Below, in pieces: positions 12,184 to 22,547 of a stretch of 64,000 bases of DNA; position 1 is the first letter of the stretch; the number at the start of each line of letters is the position of its first letter. The notes under the pieces were generated by a model. The model was not told the DNA's origin, searched no databases, and saw only the letters and a program-made list of their open reading frames with translations. Origin of the DNA: Anaspis maculata (taxonomy: Eukaryota > Arthropoda > Insecta > Coleoptera > Scraptiidae); NCBI GenBank assembly GCA_949128115.1, contig OX421964.1, positions 15,090,892-15,154,891 of the forward strand, written 5' to 3'. The translations under genes and the position numbers were made by a program.

Positions 12184-12550
12184 AATTGATGGAAAATCAT
12201 TTATTATTGTCAACGTTATTATTATTCTGAAATTTCTCCGCCAGGGGCATCATCTATTGACACCACAAACCTAAATAAGTTGCCCCGCCGAACTGAAGCA
12301 CTAAGATCGGTTCTTTTCGATGCATCGATTCATTTCATACGATTTTTTAATCGAATCAACCTATTGATTACGATTCGATTAGCATTATTCGATTCACCGA
12401 CAACATTTGGACATCCCTCGTCAGGGCAGGACAAGGTCAGTTTTCCAAGATTTTATTATCAATTTGATAAAAACTTCACTTCTAGAGAAGTCAGTTTCAC
12501 ACCAGGTAAAAAGGCGGCAAGCCTACACTGCTAAAGTAGAAAATTTGCCC

Positions 12551-12586
12551 AGCCAACTAGAGTCACAGTACAAGTGAACCTACTAT
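12551..12586. repeat. Solo end of TIR family also at 43024-43813
   Basis: The segment ending CAAGTGAACCTACTATA matches the right terminus of the 790-bp element at 43024-43813. No partner end is present here. It directly abuts the TA-flanked element that follows, so the older element was probably broken by it. Confidence 0.6.
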
Positions 12587-12818
12587 ACAGGGTGTCCACA
12601 GTTTAAGTGCTCTAACTGTAGGGTTGTATTCTTTGGCCAAATGCAAGAAAATTTTTCTCATAAACTTTTTTTTTCGGGCTTCAGTTTCCAAGTTATAGGG
12701 TGTCAAAAAATTAGAAAATGAAATCTTTTTTTTGCTATAACTTAGTAACTACTATTTTCACGAAAACCAAACTTGGTGCGATTGATTGACTATTAATCAG
12801 CTTTCATTTAGGGTTTTA

Positions 12819-14561
12819 GTCCGGTGGACTAGCGCCAAATATTGCCCAAACTATGCATTTTATGACTACGGAACGATTTTTTGCAGGCATGTTCAGAAAG
12901 CCTTCCTCTATGGATTGAGAAGTGCTGCCAAGTAATTTTTCAATGTGGGGGGCCAGGGGGGCCCCTTTTTGACAACTTGAATCGTTTTTTGTCGATAAAA
13001 TCCGCGACAAAAATATTATAAAAAAAACTTCAACGGATTATTGAAGAGCAACTTAAAATGTCCCTTATGTGTGATGAAACTTATCACAGGGTGAACAGGT
13101 TCCGAGAAAAATGACTTTCTGTCAACATGCAATATGATGAAGAAAAAATTGCGCCAAAGACCTTTAGTTTCGTTATTGAAAGATGCCGATTGGCATATTT
13201 GTTGATCATACCCACTTGAACTGGCTAAGAACCGTACCCAAGTGCGTCGTCGGTGCCGGAGCTATATACAGGGTGGAAGAGAAAAATATTTTTGTTTTCA
13301 TTTATTCCAAAAACCAAGATAGATGAAGTGGGCGAAATTGAGGAATTGATGCTTCATTCAATGCGTGTGAAGACACAACAAACCGTTTTCAAATATCTTG
13401 AAGCGTTATTGAAATATTTTGGAAAAACTGAAGAATATCATCAAAATTTTACTTTTTACTTTGATTCCGTATTTTCCATTATACAGAGGTATATACTTTA
13501 GTTTAACAACAAATTAGGGTGAAAACTGAACAGCTACATCACTCACCGGCATCAGTCATGTATGCGTCAATGCGTCATATACAGGGTGTAAGAAAAAATG
13601 GTTGTTTTCTTTGCTGTAATAGAAAAACCAAGACATAAAAACGGAAAAATTGGGGAAGTAAGAAGTTTCCGGGGAAACAAACCAAGCCAAGACACCTGAT
13701 CAGGTAAATTACTGACGTGAATGTGTAATCCACGCGTTTTTTGCTTGTTTTTTATATACACCAAAAAAAACCCATTTTTTTCTTACACCCTGTATACAAC
13801 GCATACATGATTGATGCCGGTGATGGTGCTGTTTAGTTTTAACCATAATTTGTTGTATATTTGTGTATATTGTGAAATTTGCTGCATAACTTGAAGATAT
13901 ACCTCTGTATAATGGAAAATAGAAATCTAAGTGAAAAGTAAAATTTGGATGATATTCTTCAGTTTTTTTTAAATATTTCAGGAACGCTTCAAGATATTTC
14001 AAAACGGTTTGTCGTGTCTTCACATGCATTGAACGAAACATCAATTCCTCAATTTTGTCTACTTTATCCGTCTTGGTTTTTGAAATAAATGGAAACAAAA
14101 CTATTTTTCTCTTTCACCCTGTATATAGCTCCAGCACTATTGACGCTGTTGTGTGCCGTTCTCAACCAGTTCACGTGGATATGATCAACAAATATGCCAA
14201 TTGGCATTCTCCAATGACGAAGCTAAATGTCTTTGGCTCAATATTTTCTTTATTATATTGCATGTTGACAGAAAGTCATTTTTCTCGGAACCTGTTCACC
14301 CTGTGATAAGTTTCATCACACATAAGGGACATTTTGAGTTGCTCTTCAATAATCCGTTGGAATTTTTGATTTAGCATTTTTATTACGGATTTTATCGACA
14401 AAAAACGATTTAAGTTGTCAAAAAAGGGCCCCCCTGACCCCCCACATTGAAAAATTGCTTGGCAGCACTTCTCAAATGATAGATGAAGGCTTTCTGAACA
14501 TGCCTGCAAAAAATTGTTCCGTAGTCATAAAATGCATAGTTGTAACCCTAGTCCACCGGAC
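12819..14561. repeat. 1.7-kb palindrome with two TA elements at its core
   Basis: The arms begin GTCCGGTGGACT and end AGTCCACCGGAC, with a G-rich GGGGGGCC stretch in each arm. At the core is a TA-flanked CAGGGTGGAAGAG unit (13269-14121). Inside that lies another TA-flanked CAGGGTGTAAGAA unit (13582-13792, 211 bp). Each arm of the 13269-14121 unit holds an inverted copy of the same short open frame (around KYLEALLKY / KYLEAFLKY), which I do not recognise. Confidence 0.8.
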
Positions 14562-14691
14562 TATTTACCATTACTTTGTTGAAAAACCAGTGGCGTAGAT
14601 ATTAGGGTTACCCACCAATCAACCCCGGTTATCTGTACGCCACTAAGATAAAATCAATCTTTGATAACATTTTCTGATTCCCCGGACAATA

Positions 14692-15346
14692 GGGTAGTGA
14701 CCGATTTTTTTTTTATTATTTTTTTTTAAAGTTCACTTCTTGATAAGTGACGCTATATAGTTAACAGATTTTTTTTCGTAAGTTTTCTTGGTAAAAAAAA
14801 TTCATGAAAGTTTTCGATCATTTCAAATTTGGCGCGATGACGTCGCAATCTTTCATAGGCGGAGAAGCAGGCTTGACAACATTATACAGAACTTACTACA
14901 AAAAGCACTAGCGTCAACCCGTCAACGCTCATAACAGCTGATTGTTATATTGTTAACGCTTTGTGTATCTGTGCGGTGATTCGTGTTGTTTAGTTGTTTT
15001 GCTTGAAAATATGGAAAGTTGGTAAAATCTTTCATGATTTATGAATATTTCAAGACTACATCAGACTTCAATGGTTATGTTATGCTGGCAAACGTCAACG
15101 TCAACACTGACACACAGGCAACGGAGGTGTGGTCATCCCCACTACTGTCAAAAGATTGAAACGTCACAGCCCGCCTTACAGCTCGGTAGATTTGAAATCG
15201 TTCTCAAAAGTAGCCACTTTCAAGGCAGATTTTGAGACACTTGGAACTTTTTTTTTCGAATTTTCACGAAACGTAGTCTTGTTATTAAGGCTCTACATTC
15301 GATTAGTATGATTTTTTTCTATATTTTTGGATGGTGGTCACTACCC
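14692..15346. mobile_element. TA-flanked unit with GGGTAGTGACC ends
   Basis: GGGTAGTGACC at the left is matched by GGTCACTACCC at the right, with TA outside both. The interior of about 650 bp is AT-rich and non-coding. Just outside it, a GTGGCGTAGAT / GTACGCCAC hairpin occurs near 14590-14645. Confidence 0.6.
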
Positions 15347-15726
15347 TATTCTAAGCAAAAAAGGTACTCTTGGTTCAAAGCTCTAAAGTCAACCATTTTC
15401 GAGAAAAACGGCATTTTATGCTGAAAAACATGAAAATCGATCATAACAATAAATTGACTGATGATACTTTTGTAAGCTGCAGTATTATTGAAAGTATTAA
15501 AATAACTGAAAGAAGACTTATTAGAAATTATTGCTCTTGTTTAGTATTATTTACACTAATTACAAGATAATTTATTGGAAAAATAAGTTGACAATTTTTT
15601 TTCTATTTTTTTGAAACCCTGTAACTTGGAAATGAAGCCCGAAAAAAAGTTTATGGAAATTTTTTTCTTGCATTTGGCCAAAGAATACAACCCTACAGTT
15701 AGAGCACTTAAACCGTGGACACCCTG

Positions 15727-16588
15727 TATAAACTGCACTTGATCCTCCTTGCACGGTGTTTCGCTGAGACAAAAGGTGGTTTGACGATTTTTGACGCAAG
15801 TCATGTCGACGTCAACTGCCATTCCGGGTTTGCATTGCATCCATGGTTGCCATGGCAACGGCGCCCTCACCTACACCAACCTACGTCATCACTAATGGAG
15901 TACTTGCCAATGAAACAGACTTGACTGGAAATACTGTCAATCATCAACAAGAATAATAAATAGTATTTCCTGAAAATTTCCGGAAAATGTATCCATTGGT
16001 CGAAAAGATTTTTTTTTCGATTTTTTTTCAAAAGGCTGGTAACAGTAGGAAAACTTTGTTGAAATTTTTCCCTCTGTATTTTTCAAATATTGTGAAGCCA
16101 CTCCAACATTTTTTCGAGTTTTCAACCCAATAGTGCAGTTTGTTTAGTTTCTAGCCCAGTTTTTAGTATATTTGGGACGTCACAAATATATTTTTAAAAC
16201 AGGCACTACGGCCGCAATTTTGGGAATTTAGGAAAAAGAAAAAATACGGGTACAATATTTTTGCCCAAACTTTCGATTGAGCCAATAAAAAAAATTGGGC
16301 AAGTACCCCATTGAGCGTATTCTCTACCTACGTGAGACAAGAACTAGGTAAATAAAGACGTTTTCAACATTTTGCGTGAGTAGTAATTTAAAAGTTAGAG
16401 CCTCTTTTTGCTCGACACTTTTGTCAGTTTTAATACCAACATAAATCAAAATTCCCTGCCAAAACAGTGCGTTATTCCAAAGTCATTACTTGATGTCTGT
16501 TTTTTTTTTTGGTCGCTCAAGTACTTAAAACTTACTTTTTTTGACATAAGAATTGGCATTCTGCCACTTCCGGTTATGCCGGAAAGTA
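15727..16588. other. RBM17 intron segment without recognised feature
   Basis: AT-rich intronic sequence with long poly-T runs. Apart from a small hairpin CCACTTCCGG/CCGGAAAG at about 16563-16587, I see no paired ends or coding exon. Confidence 0.4.
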
Positions 16589-17826
16589 CCGGGTGTTTAT
16601 TATTATAGGTTTGTTTTGGCAGCGATACACAACCGTTTCCAACCGTTTGGATTCTGCGCGCTTCCGTTAAGCCGTTCGGGCAGTGTAAACTTCGAGTTGC
16701 CAACTGTTGGTAAGCTGTTTGGGCAGGTGCCTCCAACGGTTCGAAAACAGTTTGTGGACGGTCAGAGGAGTTTGAGAATTAAAAAGAAACTGGTGATCAG
16801 ACGCATGCGTACGCCTTTCTTCGCAATCGGGCGATCTTTGATTGATGGCGTGGCGCGTAATGTGACAGTGTGACAGTAAAGGTAAATAAAGACGCATTTT
16901 CGAGGTTAATTTAAAATAGTTTTACCTGCTGAAAGTTACATATTTACATTAATTCGGTAAATTTATTAAGGGGTTTCTGATGCGACTAACAAAGTTGTTG
17001 ACGGGAATCGGTTTTATTTTATTTTTTTTTCGTCAAGTAGAAACTCCTCCAAAAAGAAAATGTACGGATATTGCTATCAAATTTTGAAAAATTTTGATTT
17101 TGATTTTTGAAAATTCGAAAACTAGGTAGCATCGACAATGTATCTTTCCTCAAGAAAGTCGTATGCCAAATATGAACTTTTTATTTTCAAAAAAAGGCAC
17201 CAAAAATGATTTCTCGTAGACATGAAAAAGTGAATTGGTAGAAGTCATTTTTGGTACCTTTTTTTTTTGAAAATAGAAAGTTCAAATTGCATGCGACTTT
17301 CTTGAGGAAATATACATATACAAACGATACATTGTCGATGCTATCTAGTTCTTGAATTTTCAAAAATCAAATTAAAATATTTTCAAAATATTTTGGAAAT
17401 TTTCAAAATTTGATAGCAATGTCTGTACATTTTCTTTTTGGATGAGTTTGTACTTGACGAAAAAAATAAAATAAAACCGATTTCCGTCGACAACTTTTTT
17501 AGTCGCATCAGAAACCCCTTGAATAAGACCTCGGCTTGGCGGGGAAAACTTGACAAGTTGTTGTGTCGCTAGTTTCAACTGGAACCGCTCGCTACGCGTT
17601 CTTGCAGCAAAAACTTTCCAACCACTTGAAAACTGGTTGGAGTCGAGTATGCGCGCTGAATCACAGTTAGCAAACCGTCCGCAACTCGCTGCCAAAACAA
17701 ACCTTATAAATGTCTGTTATCATATCACCTTTGGAATCTCCTATCACTCTTTCAAATCGTGCCTTTCACCGCGACTTTTGGCCTGACCAAGGCCTGCCGC
17801 GATCACAGACGTTTATAAACACCCGG
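16589..17826. mobile_element. TA-flanked element, CCGGGTGTTTAT ends, palindromic core
   Basis: The ends CCGGGTGTTTATTATTATAGG and ATAAACACCCGG sit between TA dinucleotides. The inner repeat GGTTTGTTTTGGCAGCG is matched at about 17685-17702, with about 100 bp of extra sequence between it and the right terminus. A tight palindrome occupies 16972-17521, beginning GGGGTTTCTGATGCGACT and ending in its inverse. No coding content. Confidence 0.75.
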
Positions 17827-18057
17827 TACTTCAAATTTTTCATTACAGGTGGAACACGCTATATATATATTTTAATTTTTAAATATCTCTAGCCTCAGCC
17901 TCGTTAAGCACAAAGTAAGCTTCCAGTGTTGGCTGAGCTTTTAGGTTTTAGGTAAGATGTATCAAACTAATATTACTCTTCGAGTGGCTGCCCAGTGGCC
18001 CTGTCGTACCATCCTTCCCTTGGCCCGCCTCTGCAATCTGCACACAAACCAACTTAC

Positions 18058-18559
18058 CAGCGAAACCGCTGCCAATCGACGGCGGAGTCATCTGCGGAGT
18101 GGAATTCGAGCTTGGAATGATGACGGCCGACTCCTCCGGGTCGCTGAACCGCGACTTTCGCTTGCGTTCCCGGCGCTTCTCCTCCTTGTCGTTTTCTCGA
18201 TCGCGGTTGTCGCGCAGCTCTTTGACGACCTTGTCGAATTCGTTGGGCCACAAAGGGTCGTATTCGTCGTCAACGCTCCAGTCGTATTCCACGCCATAGG
18301 TCACCGACGAGCTGAGGGTGGGCAGGCTCGGCTCGTTTTTCACCTTGGGGAAGCTCGGGTAGATATCGTCCTCATCCCGTTTGGACTTCAGGTCTATGAC
18401 GGGGGCCAGGCTGACCTTACGTTGCTGATCGCGCTTCGGCTGGGTCACCGTCGCCTTCTTCAGCTGCAGCTGCGACTGCAGCAGCTTGATTCCCGACGAC
18501 CATCCCGAGACGTTCTCTGTGGTGCGCGTCTTCACGTCCACATCGTCGTAAAGCGACAT
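18058..18559 (-). CDS. RBM17: RBM17/SPF45 exon 1 (start, linker region)
   Basis: First coding exon of splicing factor 45. The ATG at 18559 has an adenine at -3 and opens MSLYDDVDVKTRTTEN, matching the usual SPF45 start. The exon codes 167 residues plus one base and ends at a consensus donor (G|GTAAGT at 18058/18057). Visible parts are the conserved N-terminal segment with SGWSSGIKLLQSQLQLKK and APVIDLKSKR. A DEYDPLWPNEFDKVVKEL block and a charged arginine/glutamate stretch follow, including RKRKSRF. The intron down to 10061 is about 8 kb and packed with mobile elements. The gene is head to head with MRPS22. Confidence 0.95.
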
Positions 18560-19163
18560 TTTTTGCCTCTATTTCACTGCCGCCGCCCGGTTTTGTTGTT
18601 GTCCGAGCCGAAAAGTGTGGTTAAGGCGCTGTGCTTTGCTGTGCTTTTGACAGGTGCTGTCACAAAATCGCGCCGCCAACCTATAACGAAACGCCCCTAT
18701 TATTCGTTTTTCAGTGATCTGTCCAATGATTTTGGTCTTCAAATCGAATTGTTTTGGATAATAATGTATGTTTTGTGCTAGTAATGTTGCTTTGAATTGC
18801 ATATAGTCGATTTTTTGTGATTAATTGGGAGGGTATTGGGAACATTTTACTTTGAAATGTTGGTGCAGCTCGATTTGCAGCAACTGGATTGGAATTGAAA
18901 CGAATGGCGCTGAATAGAAAATAATTCTAGATTTTTACGTCCTTGAGATTTTTATCGAACAAGAAAACGAAAATCTTGCGGAATATCAACTCCAAATCAG
19001 TATAAATGCCCTGGTTCTGTTGAATTGAGTTTACATTTTGTACAACTAAGTACAATTTAGCAGTTCCAGTTTTAGAAAATATTGAATTCGCATTCACATG
19101 ACATTTGAACTTGAAGTTTTGTTTTTGACAGAGACGTCACTTTGACATTTGCCAAGTAAAGAA
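18560..19163. promoter_or_regulatory. Divergent RBM17/MRPS22 upstream region
   Basis: The 604 bp between the two start codons must contain both 5' UTRs and promoters, unless an untranslated exon lies elsewhere. I see no convincing TATA box at a defined distance from either ATG. TTTGACATTTG-like and TTTTGACAG motifs recur (18640, 19115, 19141). No mobile element ends were recognised here, in contrast to both neighbouring introns. Confidence 0.5.
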
Positions 19164-19272
19164 ATGGCTTTTGCGGTTTTCAGGCGAAAATTACTTTTCA
19201 ACGGCATAAAAACAGAAACCAGGCGAAACCATGAGCTCGCACGTTTGCTCAGTTACCAGCCAAAAGAATACG
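19164..19272 (+). CDS. MRPS22: MRPS22 exon 1
   Basis: First coding exon of small-subunit mitochondrial ribosomal protein S22. The ATG at 19164 (AAAGAAATGG) begins MAFAVFRRKLLFNG, a short basic, hydrophobic start suited to mitochondrial import. The exon codes 36 residues plus one base and ends TACG|GTATTC. The intron is only 56 bp and ends TTTTTAG at 19328. Joining gives ...KEYGDNPNPAPIF in one frame. A later ATG at 19230 is in another frame and is not used. Confidence 0.85.
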
Positions 19273-19328
19273 GTATTCTTTTGCATTACTCAAATCGAAG
19301 GCGTGTATTTTTGAGGTTATGTTTTTAG

Positions 19329-20236
19329 GTGACAACCCGAACCCGGCCCCGATTTTCGTCAAGAAAGACGTGCAGTCTTTGCTGAAAACGCTGACGAGGA
19401 TAGATCTGTCCAAAGTGTACCGCAGACGAAAGCTGGGCGGCAAACTGGACCAGCCGACCATAAAATTCATGACCGACGCACAGCTCGAAGAAACCATGAA
19501 CGAAATCCGCAAAAAAGTCGACGACATCATTCAAATCCCGCCCGTGGTCCCAGTTCGAAAACCAATCGACAATATCCTATCCAAGAATCCAGAGCTGCAA
19601 GGCCTGAACGAATCCACGTTCGTTTTCACCGACATCACGTTCGGCGTTAAAAACAAGGACAGGATCATCGTCGTAAGAGAACCGGACGGCACGCTGCGCG
19701 CCGCCGACTGGGAACTGCGCGACCGCATGAACCAGCTCTACTTCCCTGTGCCCATCAAGGACATAATACCGCCGAGAATGTTCCAGGACGAATACCTAGA
19801 GGATTTACTCAAGAGAAAAGAGTACGAATTTATCCTGGACAGGGCTTGTTTACAGTTCGAACCAGACGATCCGCTTTACCAAAAAAGCGTCAGCGTAACG
19901 TACCAGTCCATCAACGAAAACCACGAGTTCGAATCGATTCGTTCGACCCGGCACTTCGGTAGTTTCGTGTTCTTCCTTGCTTGGCACAAGATGATCGACA
20001 ACTTGCTGCTGGATTTGATCGAAACCTCTAGAGCGGACGAGTGGGATTGCCTAATCGATTTGTACAAGAGAATCCATAATGTTAAGTTTGACACTGACGA
20101 TGCACTCCTCGATTACATCAGCAAAGCTTCAACGAAGAAAGCGACGCTGGAATTGGCGTATCAGTCGTACAAAAATGCATTGAAAGAAAAGCAGGAGCTG
20201 GAAAAGGGTATCAAAGCAGCTCATGGTTATAGTTAA
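19329..20236 (+). CDS. MRPS22: MRPS22 exon 2, mitoribosomal protein S22
   Basis: Main coding exon of MRPS22, an animal-type component of the mitochondrial small ribosomal subunit with no bacterial counterpart. The joined product is 338 residues, slightly shorter than the vertebrate protein of about 360. Family-typical blocks visible are APIFVKKDVQSLLKTLTRID, KFMTDAQLEE, FVFTDITFGV, RIIVVREPDGTLRAADWELR, QLYFPV, QFEPDDPLY and IRSTRHFG. The end, ATLELAYQSYKNALKEK, matches the usual C-terminal helix. The body is uninterrupted, and the GC-rich codon choice matches RBM17 exon 2. It is tail to tail with PHGDH. Confidence 0.95.
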
Positions 20237-20243
20237 GTCCATA

Positions 20244-20249
20244 AATAAA
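20244..20249 (+). terminator. MRPS22 polyadenylation signal
   Basis: AATAAA eight bases after the MRPS22 stop codon, giving a very short 3' UTR. Confidence 0.65.
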
Positions 20250-20282
20250 AAGAAAAACGTTACGTAGTGAGAATCGAGCTCT

Positions 20283-20288
20283 TTTATT
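20283..20288 (-). terminator. PHGDH polyadenylation signal
   Basis: AATAAA on the minus strand about 30 bp past the PHGDH stop. Cleavage 10-30 bp downstream would end this transcript close to, or overlapping, the MRPS22 3' end. Confidence 0.6.
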
Positions 20289-20316
20289 ATTATTTTTTAA
20301 AGTAGGTATCCTTAAT

Positions 20317-20669
20317 CTATAATTTTTTTAACACGTTCTGGTTGACGACGCCGGGATAGGTGGTGTATTCTTTGCTTTTTCCGGTCAGGGCTATGAACTG
20401 TTCGGAAATTTCGACGGCGACGCGGACTTGCGCCTCGGCCGTGCTGGCGCCCAAGTGAGGCGTCGCGACGACCTTCTGGTGCTGGATCAGTTCCAGAGTG
20501 ACGGGATTGGTCGGCGGTTCTTGCTCGAACACGTCCAAGGCGGCTCCGCCGCACCTTCCGTCTTTCAAAGCTTGCAGCAGGTCGACTTCGTTGATGATGC
20601 CGCCTCTGGCCACGTTCACAATGCGCACGCCTTTTTTGCATCTGTTGAACACCTTGTCGCAAATCAAAT
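20317..20669 (-). CDS. PHGDH: PHGDH exon 4 (catalytic C-terminal part, stop)
   Basis: Last coding exon of D-3-phosphoglycerate dehydrogenase. The acceptor TTGCAG precedes 20669, and AT completes an asparagine codon begun in exon 3. It codes residues about 216-331. The catalytic triad of the family is present: Arg236 in GVRIVNVARGG, Glu265 in DVFEQEPP and His286 in ATPHLGAST. The protein stops soon after PGVVNQNVLKKL. It therefore lacks the extra substrate-binding and ACT regulatory domains of the long (about 530-residue) animal form and resembles the short, catalytic-core-only type. Serine feedback through an ACT domain is not expected. Confidence 0.94.
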
Positions 20670-20762
20670 CTGCAATAAACGAAGAATTATAAGAATGACA
20701 ATAATAATAGTGTCGCTCTACATTCTATTGAGGGATTTGGCCTACAAAGCGGAAGGTTAGAG

Positions 20763-21017
20763 GTAGAGCCTTTCTTTTTTGTATCCACTAAGCGGTTGTC
20801 GCGCATCCTTGAGGGTGCGGGGGGATGTGGTAAGCATCACGCCAATAAGACAACAGACAACCTCCCCTCCGTCTTACCTCTTGTCCACATGTAATCCAGG
20901 TACCATATTATTTATAAGAACTGGATGTATAAATTTTTACTGCCGTCACTGAGAATCGAACTCACGACCTACAAGCTCGCAGCCCAACGTTCTAACCGCT
21001 GAGCCGGGTCGGCTGAA
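20763..21017 (-). repeat. tRNA-derived SINE in PHGDH intron 3
   Basis: Read on the minus strand, the head at 21017-20945 has a pol III A-box-like GGCTCAGCGGTTAGAACG and B-box-like GGTCGTGAGTTCGATTCTC at tRNA spacing. About 180 bp of unrelated body follows. The anticodon arm does not fold cleanly, so it is a retroposon and not a working tRNA gene. Confidence 0.75.
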
Positions 21018-21175
21018 TTATTACAGTACAAAAAAAAAAAGTGAATACAAATGTATCGTATTCTATATCGTGCCCCACTAATTTGCATCTTCTGGATCTA
21101 TTTTGTTTTTTGAACATCAATCAATTAATTCTATACTGTTTTTAGTGTTTTTCATAATTTCACGGTTCTGAAATT

Positions 21176-22368
21176 TTTAATGAACTGCTCAACATTTGAA
21201 ATATCGGTTTCGAAAATTTAGCCTTTTTTCAAAATGGTACAACTTTGGATTGTCTCAGCCGATTCCTATTGTGTTTTCCCGGTTGTTTAGATACATCTTT
21301 CGGTAATCTACTAAACTGGCGAGAATTTTGATTTTATTCCAATTACATTCGTTACAGGGTGGAATGTAGAGCATTGCAAAATTGTGCTTAGTTCAATACA
21401 TCCCCGTTTTTTGTGAACAATTTTTTTTTTCAAATTCTTACGATGTAATCATTAAGCCTGATGTCTTGTCCCGAAACGGTTTTTGAATTTTCCAGATCAG
21501 TCAGAAGTCCAACAATGATGATATGATTTTTTTTCGTAAAAGTTGCATTTTCAGATATCTTCAAAAATTTAGAAATTGAGATTTTATTTTTGAAACATAT
21601 TCAAACTAAAATTTTAGAGTGTGTTTCTGAACCAACAAAACATCTACATATTTAATTTGAGGTCCGTAAGTCGAAAATTCCGATATTGATTCGATGCAAT
21701 AAGTGCGCCCTCTAGTGGCGTATTTCAATCAAAATCACATAAGTTCATTGGACGCCTAAACCATGGCTGCATATCAAATTTCAGCTCAATTGGATGTACC
21801 GTTTAAGAATTATCATGGACAATTACACAGAGTTAAACACACAGACAGACCGACTTTTTTCATTCGAGAACGCGAATCAGGAAAGGAAAACGGAGGTTTC
21901 TGCAGGCGCAGCAGTTTTTAACAGTTCAAACAACAGGCATGCGAAATAACAGGTTCTTATCTTCAAATATGCGATTTTATTGCCAACCGAAATGACTAAA
22001 ATGCAACTTATTCGAAAAAAAATCCATTGTTGGACTTCTGATCTGGAAAATTCAAAAACCGTTTCGAGATAGGACATCAGGCTTCATGATTATATCGTTA
22101 GAATTTGAAAAAAAAATTGTTCTTAAAAATGGGGGTCTATTGAAGTAAGCACAATTTCGGAATGCTTTACATTCCACCCTGTAACGAATGTAATTGAATT
22201 AAATCAAAAAATCTCGCCAACCAAGTAGATTGCTGGAGGATGTATCTAAACAACTGTGAAAACAAAATTGGAATCGGTTGAGACAATCCAAAGCTATACC
22301 GTTTTGAAAAAGGGCAAAATTTCAGATACTGACATTTCAGATGTTGAGCAGTTTGGATTAGCAATTTT
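21176..22368. repeat. 1.2-kb palindrome in PHGDH intron 3
   Basis: Inverted arms meet near 21770. Embedded TA-flanked termini CAGGGTGGAATGTA (21355) and TACATTCCACCCTG (ending 22181) pair with each other. The similarity continues outward on both sides to AACTGCTCAACATTTGA / CAGATGTTGAGCAGTTT. The core has an ACACAGACAGACCGAC stretch resembling a common retroposon tail. No coding content. Confidence 0.75.
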
Positions 22369-22547
22369 AAAAAAACAATTAGGGAGGTAAACGGTCCAAC
22401 GGTTCAAAAGTTATGGTGAATAAATTATTTGAAAAGTCAACTTCACACCCTGTATCTTTTTAAGGGAGCATTTTGGAACCATGAGCTTTTCTTTCTGCCT
22501 TATTTTTTATGGGGGGAATCATCCCTTAAAGTTTGTAATGACCAGTA

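Larger units (their letters stand above)
10731..12419. mobile_element. hAT-like composite element with 8-bp TSD
   Basis: The ends are TAGGGATGTCCAA and the inverted TTGGACATCCCTC. The flanks are GTCAGGGT (10723-10730) and GTCAGGGC (12420-12427), an 8-bp target duplication with one mismatch, which supports a hAT-type origin. Short GATTCGATT-like motifs are repeated just inside both ends. The 1.69-kb interior carries no transposase and hosts two further inverted-repeat units (10925-11625 and 11628-12183). It lies within the RBM17 intron. Confidence 0.75.
12588..15726. mobile_element. 3.1-kb TA-flanked element hosting nested palindromes
   Basis: The left end CAGGGTGTCCACAGTTTAAG and about 110 further bases are matched in inverted orientation at 15600-15726. 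TA occurs on both sides. The terminal repeats include CTCTAACTGTAGGGTTG and TTTGGCCAAATGCAAG. Inside lie a palindrome at 12819-14561 and a separate TA-flanked unit at 14692-15346. No transposase is visible. It is in the RBM17 intron. Confidence 0.75.

Noticed and set aside
13709..14098. 129-codon ORF in the palindrome core
   Set aside because: Spans the end of a TA-flanked element and its flank; the inverted copy is broken differently, so no selected protein is indicated.
17957..18781. 274-codon plus-strand open frame opposite RBM17 exon 1
   Set aside because: Shadow of the coding exon on the other strand; arginine/valine-rich translation without any family.
20312..20662. Alternative minus-strand frame over PHGDH exon 4
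   Set aside because: Low-complexity arginine-rich translation, while the overlapping frame carries all catalytic residues.
20945..21017. Possible functional tRNA gene on the minus strand
   Set aside because: A and B boxes are present but the acceptor and anticodon arms do not fold properly; SINE head preferred.
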